A stretch of 64,000 bases of DNA, taken from contig JAGWBB010000004.1 of assembly GCA_021296095.1 (NCBI GenBank), forward strand, positions 51,590 through 115,589, written 5' to 3'. Made by a program: the position numbers and the translations under genes. Each line of letters begins with the position of its first letter. Positions within the stretch are counted from its first letter, which is position 1. Below, piece by piece: positions 8,310-18,611 of this stretch. This DNA comes from Desulfurellaceae bacterium (lineage in GTDB: Bacteria; Desulfobacterota; Binatia; Bin18). The notes below the pieces were generated by a model. It made no database searches. It was not told the origin of the DNA and was given only the letters and a program-made list of their open reading frames with translations.

Positions 8310-9116
8310 ATGCCACACGCACACGTCAACGGGATTCAGCTGCACTACGACATCCAGGGCCAGGGCCAGCCGCTGCTGCTCATCATGGGCCTCGGCGCAC
8401 CGGCCGCGAACTGGGACCAGCCCTTTGTTGAGGCCATGACCCGGACCCACCAAGTCATCACCTACGATAACCGGGGCACCGGCCAGTCCGACAAACCCGA
8501 CGAAGACTACTCGATCGCCCTGTTTGCCAGCGATGCGGTCGGACTTCTCGACGAGCTGCAACTTCCCAAAGCCCATGTGTTCGGGATTTCCATGGGCGGC
8601 ATGATCGCCCAGGAGCTGGCGATTCATTATCCCCAACGCCTGGCCAGCCTGAGCCTGGGCTGTACCACGCCGGGCGGCAAACACTCCGTTCCGGCACCGC
8701 CGGAATCCATGGAAGCCCTCAAAGGCCGGGCCGGACAGACGCCGGAAGAGGCCGGGCGGGCGGCCTGGAAACTGGCCTATTCCGAGGACTATATCCGTGA
8801 GCATGGCGACGAACTCGAAGCCCACCTCCAGCAGTCGCTGACCCACGTCACGCCCCGCTTTGCCTACGAACGCCATATTCAGGCTACCATGACCCTGCGC
8901 GTGTTCAGGCAGCTCAAAGACATCAGCGCTCCGACCCTGGTGGCGACCGGTCGTGACGATGTCCTGATTCCGTCCGCCAACTCCGAAATCCTGGCGCGTG
9001 AGATTCCGAACGCCGAGCTGCGTATTTTTGACAATGCCGGCCACGGCTTTGTGACCTCCGCCCGCCAGCCCTTTCTGGACGTCTTTCAGGAGTTTCTTTC
9101 CCGCCAGAGCGTCTGA
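8310..9116 (+). CDS. Alpha/beta hydrolase
   Basis: The 268-residue esterase/hydrolase has oxyanion-region IMGLGAP, the strand motif YDNRGTGQSDKP, nucleophile elbow GISMGG, an Asp in TGRDDVLIP and the catalytic His in NAGHGF. This resembles the 3-oxoadipate enol-lactonase-like group, but the substrate is unknown. AAAGGAGG lies upstream of the ATG. It is followed at 68 bases by an ABC-F gene. Confidence 0.88.
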   Translation: MPHAHVNGIQLHYDIQGQGQPLLLIMGLGAPAANWDQPFVEAMTRTHQVITYDNRGTGQSDKPDEDYSIALFASDAVGLLDELQLPKAHVFGISMGGMIAQELAIHYPQRLASLSLGCTTPGGKHSVPAPPESMEALKGRAGQTPEEAGRAAWKLAYSEDYIREHGDELEAHLQQSLTHVTPRFAYERHIQATMTLRVFRQLKDISAPTLVATGRDDVLIPSANSEILAREIPNAELRIFDNAGHGFVTSARQPFLDVFQEFLSRQSV

Positions 9117-9184
9117 CCTGCGCAGAGCCAGGCAGGACGGGGCACACACCGCCGAAGCACGGCGCATGAGGTGAGGGAGGCAGC

Positions 9185-11077
<1,893 letters not shown>

Positions 11078-11325
11078 GGCGACGGCTGGCTGTTTCGCTA
11101 TGGAACGCTTCAGCGTATGTCATCGAAGGCGGAACTCTTCGGGGCATATTTTGCAATATCAGTAAGACTCACCCGCTCGATTCTGCTGTCGCGCTGAGCA
11201 ATCTCGGCCTGAAGCTTGGCAAGCTCCAGCCTCTTTCCCTCATCTTATACAAGATCAGGTCGTGTAGCCGTATTTGAGGAGCGGAACGAGTTCTCGCCGC
11301 TCTTTCCCTTATTCGGATTTATCCA
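11078..11325 (-). other. Intergenic region with a decayed coding remnant
   Basis: No intact gene is present. On the - strand, 11110-11245 reads as a plausible charged helical C-terminus (GKRLELAKLQAEIAQR, then LTDIAKYAPKSSAFDDI). It is cut off upstream by an in-frame stop at 11246-11248. It looks like the relic of a small gene of unknown family. Confidence 0.3.
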
Positions 11326-12525
11326 TCAGCCCTTGGGCAGCTTCAACACCCGCTCGCCAATGATGTTGTGCTGAATCTCGCTGGAGCCGGCCGCAATCGT
11401 CAGCCCGCGCGCCCGCAGCGCCCGGTAGCTCCAGCGACCATTTTCAATCGCGCCCAGCGAGCCCCGTTCGAGTTGGGCGTAGGGGCCGAGCAGCTCATCG
11501 GCAAACATGGCCGCCCGCAGATTCAGCTCGGTCGCGTGCAGCTTGCCGAACGAGCTTTCCGGACCGGGCACCTTGCCGTTCAGCTGGGCGGTCAGCGACC
11601 GGTAGCGGCTGAGACGCAGACACAGCGCCTCGGTGGACAGGCTGGCGAGCTTTTGGCGCACATAGGGATGTTGTGAGGCCGTCCGGCCCTCAAACTCGAC
11701 CGTCTTGGCCACACCGACCAGCTCGTTGACCGTCCGTTCAACCGGATGGCGCGTACCGCCCGACACCCGTTCATACATGAGGGTGGCAATCGACACCCGC
11801 CAGCCCTGGTTGAGTTCGCCGACCAGGTTTTCACGCGGCACACGGACGTTATCGTAAAACACTTCGTTGAAATCTGACTCGCCGGTAATCTGGACCAGGG
11901 GCCGAACCGTAATCCCGGGCGTCTTCATATCGACCAGCAGGTACGAAATGCCCCGGTGCTTGGGGGCGTCAGGATCAGTCCTGACCAGCAAGACCTGCAT
12001 ATCGGCACGATGGGCCAGGCTGGTCCACACCTTCTGGCCGTTAATGACAAAATCATCCCCGTCGATGACCGCCCGGGTTTGCAGCCCGGCCAGGTCAGAG
12101 CCGGCGTTGGGCTCCGAATAGCCCTGACACCAGATCTCTTCGGCGGTCAGCATCTTGGCCAGGTAACGCTGGCGCTGCTCGTCATTGCCCATGAACATCA
12201 GCGTCGGCCCGATCCGATCAATGGCCAGCTGGTTGGCCCCGTACAGCGGCAAGCCGCGTTTGAGCACCTCGTCCTGATAAATCGCCTGCTCGACCAGATC
12301 GGCCCCGCCCCCACCCCATTCCTTGGGCCAGTGCAGCGCCACATAGCCGGCCTCGTACAGGCGCCGGTGCCACTCCTTGGTGCGCTGCCAGCGTCTTTCG
12401 GCGTCTTCATCGGTCTGGGCCAGGGGATCGCGGGCATCGCCAAAGACCTCGGCCATATTGCGATCAAGCCAGGCGCTCAGCCGTTCCCGAAACGCTTCCT
12501 GTTCAGGGGTATATCGAAAATCCAT
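11326..12525 (-). CDS. Acyl-CoA dehydrogenase
   Basis: The 399-residue FAD enzyme oxidises an acyl-CoA to the enoyl-CoA. It has the N-terminal helical domain beginning MDFRYTPEQEAFRERL. The FAD/substrate segment CQGYSEPNAGSDLAGLQTRA and VINGQKVWTS follow, and the closing GSSEIQHNIIGERVLKLPKG. It belongs to the FadE17/IpdE-like bacterial group, whose members often act on bulky or unusual acyl-CoAs and may pair with a second subunit. Its closest relative in the window is at 49869-51053. It stands alone here, between an ABC-F gene and a HicAB module. Confidence 0.92.
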   Translation of the reverse strand: MDFRYTPEQEAFRERLSAWLDRNMAEVFGDARDPLAQTDEDAERRWQRTKEWHRRLYEAGYVALHWPKEWGGGGADLVEQAIYQDEVLKRGLPLYGANQLAIDRIGPTLMFMGNDEQRQRYLAKMLTAEEIWCQGYSEPNAGSDLAGLQTRAVIDGDDFVINGQKVWTSLAHRADMQVLLVRTDPDAPKHRGISYLLVDMKTPGITVRPLVQITGESDFNEVFYDNVRVPRENLVGELNQGWRVSIATLMYERVSGGTRHPVERTVNELVGVAKTVEFEGRTASQHPYVRQKLASLSTEALCLRLSRYRSLTAQLNGKVPGPESSFGKLHATELNLRAAMFADELLGPYAQLERGSLGAIENGRWSYRALRARGLTIAAGSSEIQHNIIGERVLKLPKG

Positions 12526-12551
12526 ACGTCCTCACCTTGGTCCTCTCCCAG

Positions 12552-12608
12552 AAATCCCCCTGCGCTATCGCGCTTCCCCCTTTGCCAAAGGGGGATTGAG
12601 GGGGATTT
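12552..12608. repeat. Nested palindromic repeat
   Basis: Outer arms AAATCCCCC (12552-12560) and GGGGGATTT (12600-12608) enclose an inner hairpin CCCCCTTT (12576-12583) / AAAGGGGG (12587-12594). Elements of this form are frequent in intergenic DNA of many bacteria and may be non-autonomous mobile elements. It lies between the acyl-CoA dehydrogenase and hicB and could act as a two-way terminator. Confidence 0.65.
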
Positions 12609-12609
12609 T

Positions 12610-12822
12610 CTAGGCACTGATCTCTACATAGGCCGATTTCGCGGACGGTTGAGGGACGGGCAGACCTTCCTGCTTGAGGCCATCGACATGAAACTCAATC
12701 GCCTCCTTCATGTTGGCCTCGGTCTCTTCCTCCGTCCGACCCGTGGACACGCAACCCGGCACGTCGGGGGAATATGCCGAGAAGCCGATTTCGGTTTTCT
12801 CTACAACAACAAGATACTTCAT
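12610..12822 (-). CDS. hicB: HicB-family antitoxin
   Basis: The 70-residue protein has the partial RNase H-like HicB fold: YLVVVEKTEIGFSAYSPDVP, GCVSTGRTEEE and NMKEAIEFHVDGL. It neutralises HicA. No C-terminal DNA-binding domain is present, so autoregulation would need another factor. It overlaps hicA by four bases, downstream of it. Its stop abuts the palindromic repeat. Confidence 0.9.
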   Translation of the reverse strand: MKYLVVVEKTEIGFSAYSPDVPGCVSTGRTEEETEANMKEAIEFHVDGLKQEGLPVPQPSAKSAYVEISA

Positions 12823-13007
12823 TTCTTCAGCTCCGCCTGTCTAAGAACGCTGTTGAGGGTGCCAATAGCAAGATCGTCGCTCGGATGTCCAGGCACTGTC
12901 ACCAAACCCCGTTTCGTCGGATGCTTGAATTGCCGATGGCTGCCGCGCACCCGCGCTTGGTACCAGCCATCAGTCTCAAGCAGTCGAATGACCTCCCTCA
13001 CCTTCAT
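12819..13007 (-). CDS. hicA: HicA-family mRNA interferase toxin
   Basis: The 62-residue toxin has the double-stranded RNA-binding fold. The motif RGSHRQFKHPTKRGLVTVP contains the essential histidine. It opens with KVREVIRLLETDGW, as usual. The order toxin then antitoxin, with a four-base overlap, is the standard hicAB layout. The pair sits between core genes, next to a repeat, and is probably a small horizontally acquired insertion. Confidence 0.92.
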   Translation of the reverse strand: MKVREVIRLLETDGWYQARVRGSHRQFKHPTKRGLVTVPGHPSDDLAIGTLNSVLRQAELKK

Positions 13008-13037
13008 ACAACGAATCGCGAGACGAGGAGGTAGCGC

Positions 13038-14087
13038 TTAGGTGCCCTGCAACTCCTGACGTACGATCCTGGCCCCGGCCACCAGGGCGTGCAGCTTGGC
13101 CCGGGCCAGCCCGCGCGACGAAGCCGAAAAGCCACAGTCGCAGGTCAGGTACAGTTTCTCGGGAGCGACGTGCTGCAACACAGTCCGAATCCGCTCGGCC
13201 ACGTCTTCGGGCGTCTCCAGATACATCGACTTCACGTCGATCACCCCTGCGGCCAGCTCCCGCTCGCCGCCAAACTCGCTCCACAGCTCGACTTCCGACA
13301 TTTCCCGATTCGAGAACTCCAGAGCGATCTGCTCGGCCTTGGCCTCAAGAATACCCGGAAAGAGCGGGCGGTAGGTGCGTTTCATGGCCGGTCGGCCCTG
13401 ATTATTGCCAAAGCAGATGTGCAACGCGATTTTGGCCTCCAGGCCTTCGACCGTCTTGTTGAACAGGGCGACCGTTTCCTCAACCGGCAGCACCGGCGTG
13501 CGGCCCACCGCCGAGGGCTCGTCAATCTGAATAAACGTCGCGCCCGCAGCCACCACCTGTTTGAGTTCGCGGTTCACCAGCTCGGCCAGATCGTACAGCA
13601 GCGGCAGGTAGTCGCCATCGTAGCCACCCTTGGGGGTGATCGGCATGACAATCGTCAGCGGTCCCGGGCAGCAGACCTTGATCGGCTTGTGGGTCAGCTT
13701 GCGGACATCCGTATACTCCTGGACCAGGCCGAAGCCTTGGGGTGCGCCGACCCGCTCAAGCGTCTCAAAACGCGGTGCGCTGTCATAGCTCATCACCCCC
13801 AGCTTGCGCTGGGCGGGCACTACGCTCAGGCCGGATAGCTTTTCAACCACATTCCACAGAAAACGCTGGCGGCGGATTTCCCCATCGCTCAGAATATCGA
13901 GCCCGGCGTCCTCCTGGTCACACACCGCAACCCTGACCGCGTCGAGAATGGCCTCTTCCAGGTCCGCCGGTCCGGCCGTCCCGGCCCGCAGCGCCCGGCG
14001 CATGGCGGTCAGCCAGCCCGGTGAGGCGTACGATCCTACCCCCATGGTGGGCAACAAACCAAGCTCAGTTCCGTTGAGAAGCGGCAT
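13038..14087 (-). CDS. Short MetE-like cobalamin-independent methyltransferase
   Basis: The 349-residue protein corresponds to the catalytic half of MetE only. All zinc ligands are visible: His223 and Cys225 in HICFGNNQG, Glu257 in ALEFSNRE, and Cys316/Cys318 in LTCDCGF. MetE moves a methyl group to homocysteine. Short core-MetE proteins lacking the N-terminal folate-binding half are reported to use other methyl donors, so the donor is open here. The start has AAGGAGGT upstream. It is divergent from an aminotransferase gene, with 179 bases between. Confidence 0.85.
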   Translation of the reverse strand: MPLLNGTELGLLPTMGVGSYASPGWLTAMRRALRAGTAGPADLEEAILDAVRVAVCDQEDAGLDILSDGEIRRQRFLWNVVEKLSGLSVVPAQRKLGVMSYDSAPRFETLERVGAPQGFGLVQEYTDVRKLTHKPIKVCCPGPLTIVMPITPKGGYDGDYLPLLYDLAELVNRELKQVVAAGATFIQIDEPSAVGRTPVLPVEETVALFNKTVEGLEAKIALHICFGNNQGRPAMKRTYRPLFPGILEAKAEQIALEFSNREMSEVELWSEFGGERELAAGVIDVKSMYLETPEDVAERIRTVLQHVAPEKLYLTCDCGFSASSRGLARAKLHALVAGARIVRQELQGT

Positions 14088-14266
14088 CGTTCGACCTCCT
14101 TCTCCTTGGCGGCTTCCTGTTGTCAGCTGCCCTTGTAGCAAAAAAGCGCGTTGGTGTCTGTAAAGACGAGCGCGGCTGTCTGCCGTTCGGCGGTGCGGCG
14201 GCTTTTCCCCCCCAGCCGTCCGTGCTAGGCTACCGAGTCTCACATTGAGCGACGAGGGGAGCATAC

Positions 14267-15451
14267 ATGGCAAGCGTTGGTGACCTGTCCATTCCGCACC
14301 GGGTCCTGCTCGGTCCGGGTCCGAGCAACGTCCATCCGCGCGTTCTGCAAGCAATGTCCACCCCCTTGGTCGGTCACCTCGATCCCACGTTTGTCGAGCT
14401 GATGGATCGGACCCAAGAGCTGCTGCGGTTTGTGTTCCAGACCCAGAACAAAATGACCCTGCCCATCTCCGGCACCGGCAGCGCGGGCATGGAAACCTGT
14501 CTGGCCAACCTGATTGAACCCGGAGACGAGGTCGTCATTGGGGTCAACGGCGTCTTTGGCACACGCATGGTCGAGGTGGCCAAGCGCTGTGGCGCCACCC
14601 CGGTCGAGATGCGCGCCGAGTGGGGCCGTGTCTTCACCCCCGAGCAGGTCCAAGAGACCCTGGGCCGGTGCCGGCGACCCAAGTTTGTCGCCCTGGTCCA
14701 CGCCGAAACCTCAACCGGCGCCTGGCAGCCGCTCGAAGACATGGCCGCTCCCATTCACCAGGCCGGCGCCCTGTTTGTGGTGGACGCCGTCACCTCGCTG
14801 GGCGGCTGTCCGCTTGAGATCGACAGCTGGAGTATTGACGCCTGCTATAGCGGCACCCAGAAGTGTCTGAGCTGTCCGCCGGGGCTGTCGCCGATTACCT
14901 TCGGTCAGGCTGCGCTGGATGTCATTGGTCGGCGCAGCTCGCGGGTCCAGAGCTGGTATCTGGACGTCAGCCTGCTGGGCAATTACTGGGACGAAGGCCA
15001 GGCCAAGCGGGTCTATCACCATACCGCCCCGATCTCGATGACCTATGCGCTGTGCGAAGCCCTGAGCCTGGTCAAAGAAGAGGGGTTGGCCGCCCGCCAC
15101 GCCCGCCACAAGCGTAACCACGAGGCCCTGGCGGCCGGCCTCAAAGCCCTGGGCATCGAACTCGTCGCCCAGCAGGGCCACCGCTTGTGGATGCTCAACA
15201 GCGTTAGCGTCCCCGACGGAATTGACGAGGCGGCGGTACGCAGCGCCCTGCTGAACGAGTATAATATCGAGATCGGCGCCGGGCTGGGCGAGTTTGCCGG
15301 CAAGGTGTGGCGGATTGGCCTGATGGGAGAGTCCAGTTCGCAGGAAAACGTCTTGCTTCTGTTGGAATCGCTGGAGGCGGTGTTGGCCCAACACGGCCAT
15401 CCGTGCCGACCCGGCACGGCGGTCCGGGCGGCACGCGCAGGCTATCAGTGA
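14267..15451 (+). CDS. Pyridoxal-phosphate aminotransferase (alanine-glyoxylate/serine-pyruvate type)
   Basis: The 394-residue class V aminotransferase has GPGPSNVHPRVL at the N-terminus, the cofactor-binding SGTGSAGMET and HAETSTG, Asp in FVVDAVTSLGG and the Schiff-base lysine Lys199 in SGTQKCLSCPPG. Family members transfer amino groups between alanine or serine and glyoxylate, as in C1/serine-cycle or photorespiration-like metabolism. GAGGGGAGC precedes the ATG. It is followed at 14 bases by mltA, likely in one transcript. Confidence 0.9.
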   Translation: MASVGDLSIPHRVLLGPGPSNVHPRVLQAMSTPLVGHLDPTFVELMDRTQELLRFVFQTQNKMTLPISGTGSAGMETCLANLIEPGDEVVIGVNGVFGTRMVEVAKRCGATPVEMRAEWGRVFTPEQVQETLGRCRRPKFVALVHAETSTGAWQPLEDMAAPIHQAGALFVVDAVTSLGGCPLEIDSWSIDACYSGTQKCLSCPPGLSPITFGQAALDVIGRRSSRVQSWYLDVSLLGNYWDEGQAKRVYHHTAPISMTYALCEALSLVKEEGLAARHARHKRNHEALAAGLKALGIELVAQQGHRLWMLNSVSVPDGIDEAAVRSALLNEYNIEIGAGLGEFAGKVWRIGLMGESSSQENVLLLLESLEAVLAQHGHPCRPGTAVRAARAGYQ

Positions 15452-15465
15452 AAGAGGGATGAACC

Positions 15466-16638
15466 ATGAGGATGCGGATGTGGAGCGGGTTGGGTGGGGT
15501 TTCCTTTTGCCATTTGCCATTTGCCTTTTGCCTTTTGCCTTGTCTTGTCTTCCTCCCCCCTCCCCTCCACGCCGCCTCGCCCACGCTCGTCCGCCTCACC
15601 CCCCACACCGCGCCAGCCCTGTACGACGACCTCAGCCGGACCTCTCTCAAGTATGCGGTCAGACGCAGCCTGACCGCCCTGCGTCCCAGACCTGACACCG
15701 AATCCGTGGTCTTCGGCTCCCAGCAGCTGAGCCTGGCCCATGTCCGTGACAGCCTGCAACACTTCTACACCCTGCTGGAAACCGAGGAAGATCTGGCGGC
15801 AGCGGTGTGGCGCGACTTTCACCTCTATCGCGCCACCGCGCCGGCCCTGTTTACCGGCTATCACGAGCCGCTGCTCAGGGGCAGTCGGGTCCGCACCCGG
15901 CGCTATCGCTATCCCCTCTACCGTCTGCCCGACGATCTGGTCGAACGCGCCCCCGCCTCGGATACGGGTGAGCGGCGGATCGGTCGCTGGGTCAGAGGCC
16001 GGTTCGTACCCTATTTCACCCGGGCCGAGATCGATGGGCAGGGCGCACTGGCCAAGCGGGGCTATGAGATTGCCTGGCTGGACGATCCGGTCGCCCTATT
16101 CTTTCTGCATATTCAGGGCTCTGGACAGATCGCGCTGACGGACGGCTCGCACCTGCGGGTCGGCTATGCCGGAACGAACGGACACCCCTATACCAGTATC
16201 GGCAAATGGCTGAAGCAACGAGGCAAGCTCCAACCCGGGCGGACCTCTTCGCCGGCGATCCAGCACTACCTGCATACCCACCCCGACGAACAGCGGACGA
16301 TCTTTTTTCAGAATCGGCGCTACGTGTTTTTTCGGCCCAGCCGGGGTGAGCCGCGCGGCAGCCTGGGCAGTCCGCTGACCGCCGGACGTTCGATTGCCAT
16401 CGACCCCAAGGTCTATCCGCTCGGCGCGCTCGGCTTTATCCGCACCAGGCGCCCCCGTGTCGGTCGGCACCAGACAGTTGCCTGGCAGCCCTTTTCCCGT
16501 TTCGTGCTGCTCCAGGATACCGGCGCCGCGATCAGCGGGCCGGGGCGGGTCGATATCTTCTGGGGCAGTGGCGCCCAGGTCGAGGCCGGCTACATGGCCG
16601 AGCAGGGCGAACTCTACCTGCTGCTAAAAAAACGCTGA
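15466..16638 (+). CDS. mltA: Membrane-bound lytic murein transglycosylase A (MltA), repeat-derived signal peptide
   Basis: MltA cleaves peptidoglycan glycan strands to anhydromuropeptides in the periplasm. The 390-residue protein has the family's double-psi barrel segments: FTGYHEPLLRGS, YFTRAEID, FFLHIQGSGQI, GYAGTNGHPY, GSPLTAGRSIAIDP, and the C-terminal LLQDTGAAI/GRVDIFWG region with the catalytic Asp. The hydrophobic core of the signal peptide (about residues 13-31) is encoded entirely by a copy of the TTGCC repeat found elsewhere in the window. No lipobox is apparent, unlike E. coli MltA, so it may be secreted or anchored by an uncleaved N-terminus. Confidence 0.9.
   Translation: MRMRMWSGLGGVSFCHLPFAFCLLPCLVFLPPPLHAASPTLVRLTPHTAPALYDDLSRTSLKYAVRRSLTALRPRPDTESVVFGSQQLSLAHVRDSLQHFYTLLETEEDLAAAVWRDFHLYRATAPALFTGYHEPLLRGSRVRTRRYRYPLYRLPDDLVERAPASDTGERRIGRWVRGRFVPYFTRAEIDGQGALAKRGYEIAWLDDPVALFFLHIQGSGQIALTDGSHLRVGYAGTNGHPYTSIGKWLKQRGKLQPGRTSSPAIQHYLHTHPDEQRTIFFQNRRYVFFRPSRGEPRGSLGSPLTAGRSIAIDPKVYPLGALGFIRTRRPRVGRHQTVAWQPFSRFVLLQDTGAAISGPGRVDIFWGSGAQVEAGYMAEQGELYLLLKKR
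15501..15552 (+). repeat. TTTTGCC-type interspersed repeat inside mltA
   Basis: Tandem units of CCATTTGCC and CCTTTTGCC end in CTTGTCTTGTCTT. The reverse complement closely matches the copy at 19945-19984. It lies wholly within the signal-peptide codons of mltA. Its base composition (T/C only, few G) is unlike the surrounding gene. Confidence 0.7.
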
Positions 16639-16659
16639 GCGGCAAGGGGAAGCAGGACG

Positions 16660-17067
16660 ATGTCAACGCCAGCCATTCCCACCACGGGGCTGCGCCATGT
16701 GGCCCTCAACGTTGCCGATGTGGCGACCTCGGTCGCCTTCTACACCGGGCTGTTCGGTATGCGGGTCGTCTGGCAGCCCGACGATCAGAACGCCTACCTG
16801 TCGTCCGGCTGCGACAATCTGGCCCTGCACCGGGCCGCGTCCGATCCGTCCGCCGCCGGCCAGCGGCTCGACCATGTCGGTTTTGTGGTAGTCCAGCCGA
16901 GCGATGTGGACCGGGCGGCCGAGGTGCTGAGCGCCCGGCAGATCCCTATCCTTGCCGCACCGCGAACCCACCGGGACGGCAGCCGGTCCCTGTATTGCGC
17001 CGACCCGGACGGCAACCGGATCCAGATTTTATATGAGCCAAGCCTCAGTCCCCAACGGCTCGGGTAA
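16660..17067 (+). CDS. VOC (glyoxalase/bleomycin resistance) family protein
   Basis: The 135-residue metalloenzyme-type protein has one full vicinal-oxygen-chelate module. It opens LRHVALNVADVATSVAFYTG, has a central LDHVGFVV and ends in SLYCADPDGNRIQILYEP. His and Glu metal ligands are plausible at the usual places. The function could be a lyase, isomerase or dioxygenase and is not predictable. Its 3' end overlaps the next gene by 35 bases, so the two are co-expressed. Confidence 0.85.
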   Translation: MSTPAIPTTGLRHVALNVADVATSVAFYTGLFGMRVVWQPDDQNAYLSSGCDNLALHRAASDPSAAGQRLDHVGFVVVQPSDVDRAAEVLSARQIPILAAPRTHRDGSRSLYCADPDGNRIQILYEPSLSPQRLG

Positions 17068-17809
17068 GGAGCCTGGGTTCTCGGCCCTCCAATACGCCGC
17101 GGTCTGGGCGGTCCACGCGTATACGGCCTTGGGCTTTGTGGCCGGCTTTCTGGCCCTGCGGGCGACCGTGGGCGGGCAGGCGCGGAGCGCCTTCGGGTGG
17201 ATGCTGGTCGCGGTGCTGATTGATGCGACAGACGGGACGCTGGCCCGGGCCGCACGGGTGAAACAGCTCGCGCCGTGGTTCGACGGGAGTAAACTCGACG
17301 ACCTGGTTGATTATGTCACCTTCGTCTTCGTGCCGGCCGTGTTTGTGTACCACTTCCAGCTCATGCCAGCCTCGACAAGCCTCCTGTTTCCCGGCCTCAT
17401 GCTCATGGCCAGCGGCTACGGCTTCTGTCAGGCCGAGGCCAAAACAGCCGATTTCTTCTTTACCGGGTTTCCGTCGTACTGGAATATCGTGGTCTTCTAC
17501 CTGTACGCCGCTCACACGCCGGCCTGGCTGAATGCCGGCCTAGTGGGCGTGTGCATCGTCCTCGTCTTTGTCCCCATCCGGTATGTATACCCCTCCCGTA
17601 CCGTCCCGTTCCGCCGCCTGAGCAACGGACTCGGGGTGGTGTGGACCGCCCTGGTAGTCGTCCTGATCTGGCAACTGCCAGCGCCACACCCCTGGCTCCT
17701 GGGAGGGTCGCTGCTCTACCCGGTCTACTATGCGGCCGTGTCCGTCTACCTGCATCTCACCCTGCCGCCAGGGCCTACGGCCGGCCAGACCGCGAGTTCT
17801 CCACGATGA
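17033..17809 (+). CDS. pcs: Phosphatidylcholine synthase (CDP-alcohol phosphatidyltransferase)
   Basis: Pcs condenses CDP-diacylglycerol with choline to make phosphatidylcholine in the inner membrane. The 258-residue protein has the CDP-alcohol signature: DATDGTLAR, eight residues, then WFDGSKLDDLVD. The YVTFVFVPAVFVYH segment that follows is typical of Pcs rather than PgsA/PssA. Several hydrophobic helices follow. The ATG lies inside the end of the VOC gene and is the first at which family similarity begins. It converges with and overlaps the rhomboid gene by 35 bases. Choline uptake or synthesis genes are not in the window. Confidence 0.8.
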   Translation: MSQASVPNGSGKEPGFSALQYAAVWAVHAYTALGFVAGFLALRATVGGQARSAFGWMLVAVLIDATDGTLARAARVKQLAPWFDGSKLDDLVDYVTFVFVPAVFVYHFQLMPASTSLLFPGLMLMASGYGFCQAEAKTADFFFTGFPSYWNIVVFYLYAAHTPAWLNAGLVGVCIVLVFVPIRYVYPSRTVPFRRLSNGLGVVWTALVVVLIWQLPAPHPWLLGGSLLYPVYYAAVSVYLHLTLPPGPTAGQTASSPR

Positions 17810-18518
17810 GAGGCGAGTCCGGCCGCCACATCCGTTTCTTACGCGTCCGCCGCCGCCGAATAGCCACAGACAGCGGGCCCAAGATGACCCCGGCCACAAA
17901 TCCGCCCAAATGTGCCCGCCACGTCATCAGCTGCTCGTTGCGGGCAGCGAGATACCATTCAGACACGAACAGCAAGACCAGCCAGACCAGCAGATAGCCA
18001 ACGGCCGGCACCCGAACAACCCGAAAGAAAAAAGGCAGCGGAATACAGGTCAGAATCCGAGCGGTCGGGTACAGGACACAGTGGGCGCCGGCCACGGCAG
18101 CGATGGCGCCACTGGCACCGATCATCGGGACGGTCGAAAAGGGCGCAACATAGGTCTGGACCAGCATCGCCGCTATCCCGCCGAAGCAGAAAAAGAGCCC
18201 GTAGCAGCTCGGGCCCAGACGATCCTCAACATGCCGGCCGAAGATGTACAGAAAAAACAGGTTGCCGATCAAATGGGTCCAGCTGCCGTGCAAGAAAATA
18301 CTGCTCAGGAGGGGCAACAGACGCGGCAGCCGGCCCTGCACGACGGCCTCAGAGAACTGGGCCGGCACCCAGCCATAGTGGACAAAAAACGCAGCCAGGT
18401 CACGGCCTGCGTACTGCTGGTATAATTCAAAGCCGAACAGACCGATGCAGACTGCTATCACGACGAAGGTGACCCACGGCGTGCGCTGCAAAGGAATCGT
18501 TGACCCAATCGGAATCAT
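17775..18518 (-). CDS. Rhomboid family intramembrane serine protease
   Basis: The 247-residue protein has six or more hydrophobic helices. The catalytic dyad is visible: Ser136 in MIGASGAIA and His203 in RAHLGGFVAG. HGSWTHLIGNLFFLYIFG (78-95) is the conserved loop-helix with the oxyanion-stabilising Asn. It cleaves membrane protein segments within the bilayer; the substrate is unknown. The basic C-terminal tail overlaps the 3' end of pcs on the opposite strand. Confidence 0.9.
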   Translation of the reverse strand: MIPIGSTIPLQRTPWVTFVVIAVCIGLFGFELYQQYAGRDLAAFFVHYGWVPAQFSEAVVQGRLPRLLPLLSSIFLHGSWTHLIGNLFFLYIFGRHVEDRLGPSCYGLFFCFGGIAAMLVQTYVAPFSTVPMIGASGAIAAVAGAHCVLYPTARILTCIPLPFFFRVVRVPAVGYLLVWLVLLFVSEWYLAARNEQLMTWRAHLGGFVAGVILGPLSVAIRRRRTRKKRMWRPDSPLIVENSRSGRP

Positions 18519-18549
18519 ATGGGCACCGACACCGGGCGGGGGTTTTTCG

Positions 18550-18578
18550 TTGACGGAACGTAACGGATTTCTTATAGC
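18550..18578 (+). promoter_or_regulatory. Sigma70-like promoter for the FmdB-type gene
   Basis: TTGACG (18550-18555) and TATAGC (18573-18578) are separated by exactly 17 bases. They lie between the divergent rhomboid start and the downstream ATG, giving a leader of about 27 bases that includes AGGGGAAAAG. The match is by eye only. Confidence 0.5.
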
Positions 18579-18611
18579 ACCGGCGTGTCAGGTATGATAG
18601 GGGAAAAGCCT

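Noticed and set aside
7091-9167. Long readings extending the desaturase frame to 9167 on the - strand
   Set aside because: The extension is antisense to the alpha/beta hydrolase, and the desaturase starts at 8216 by family length.
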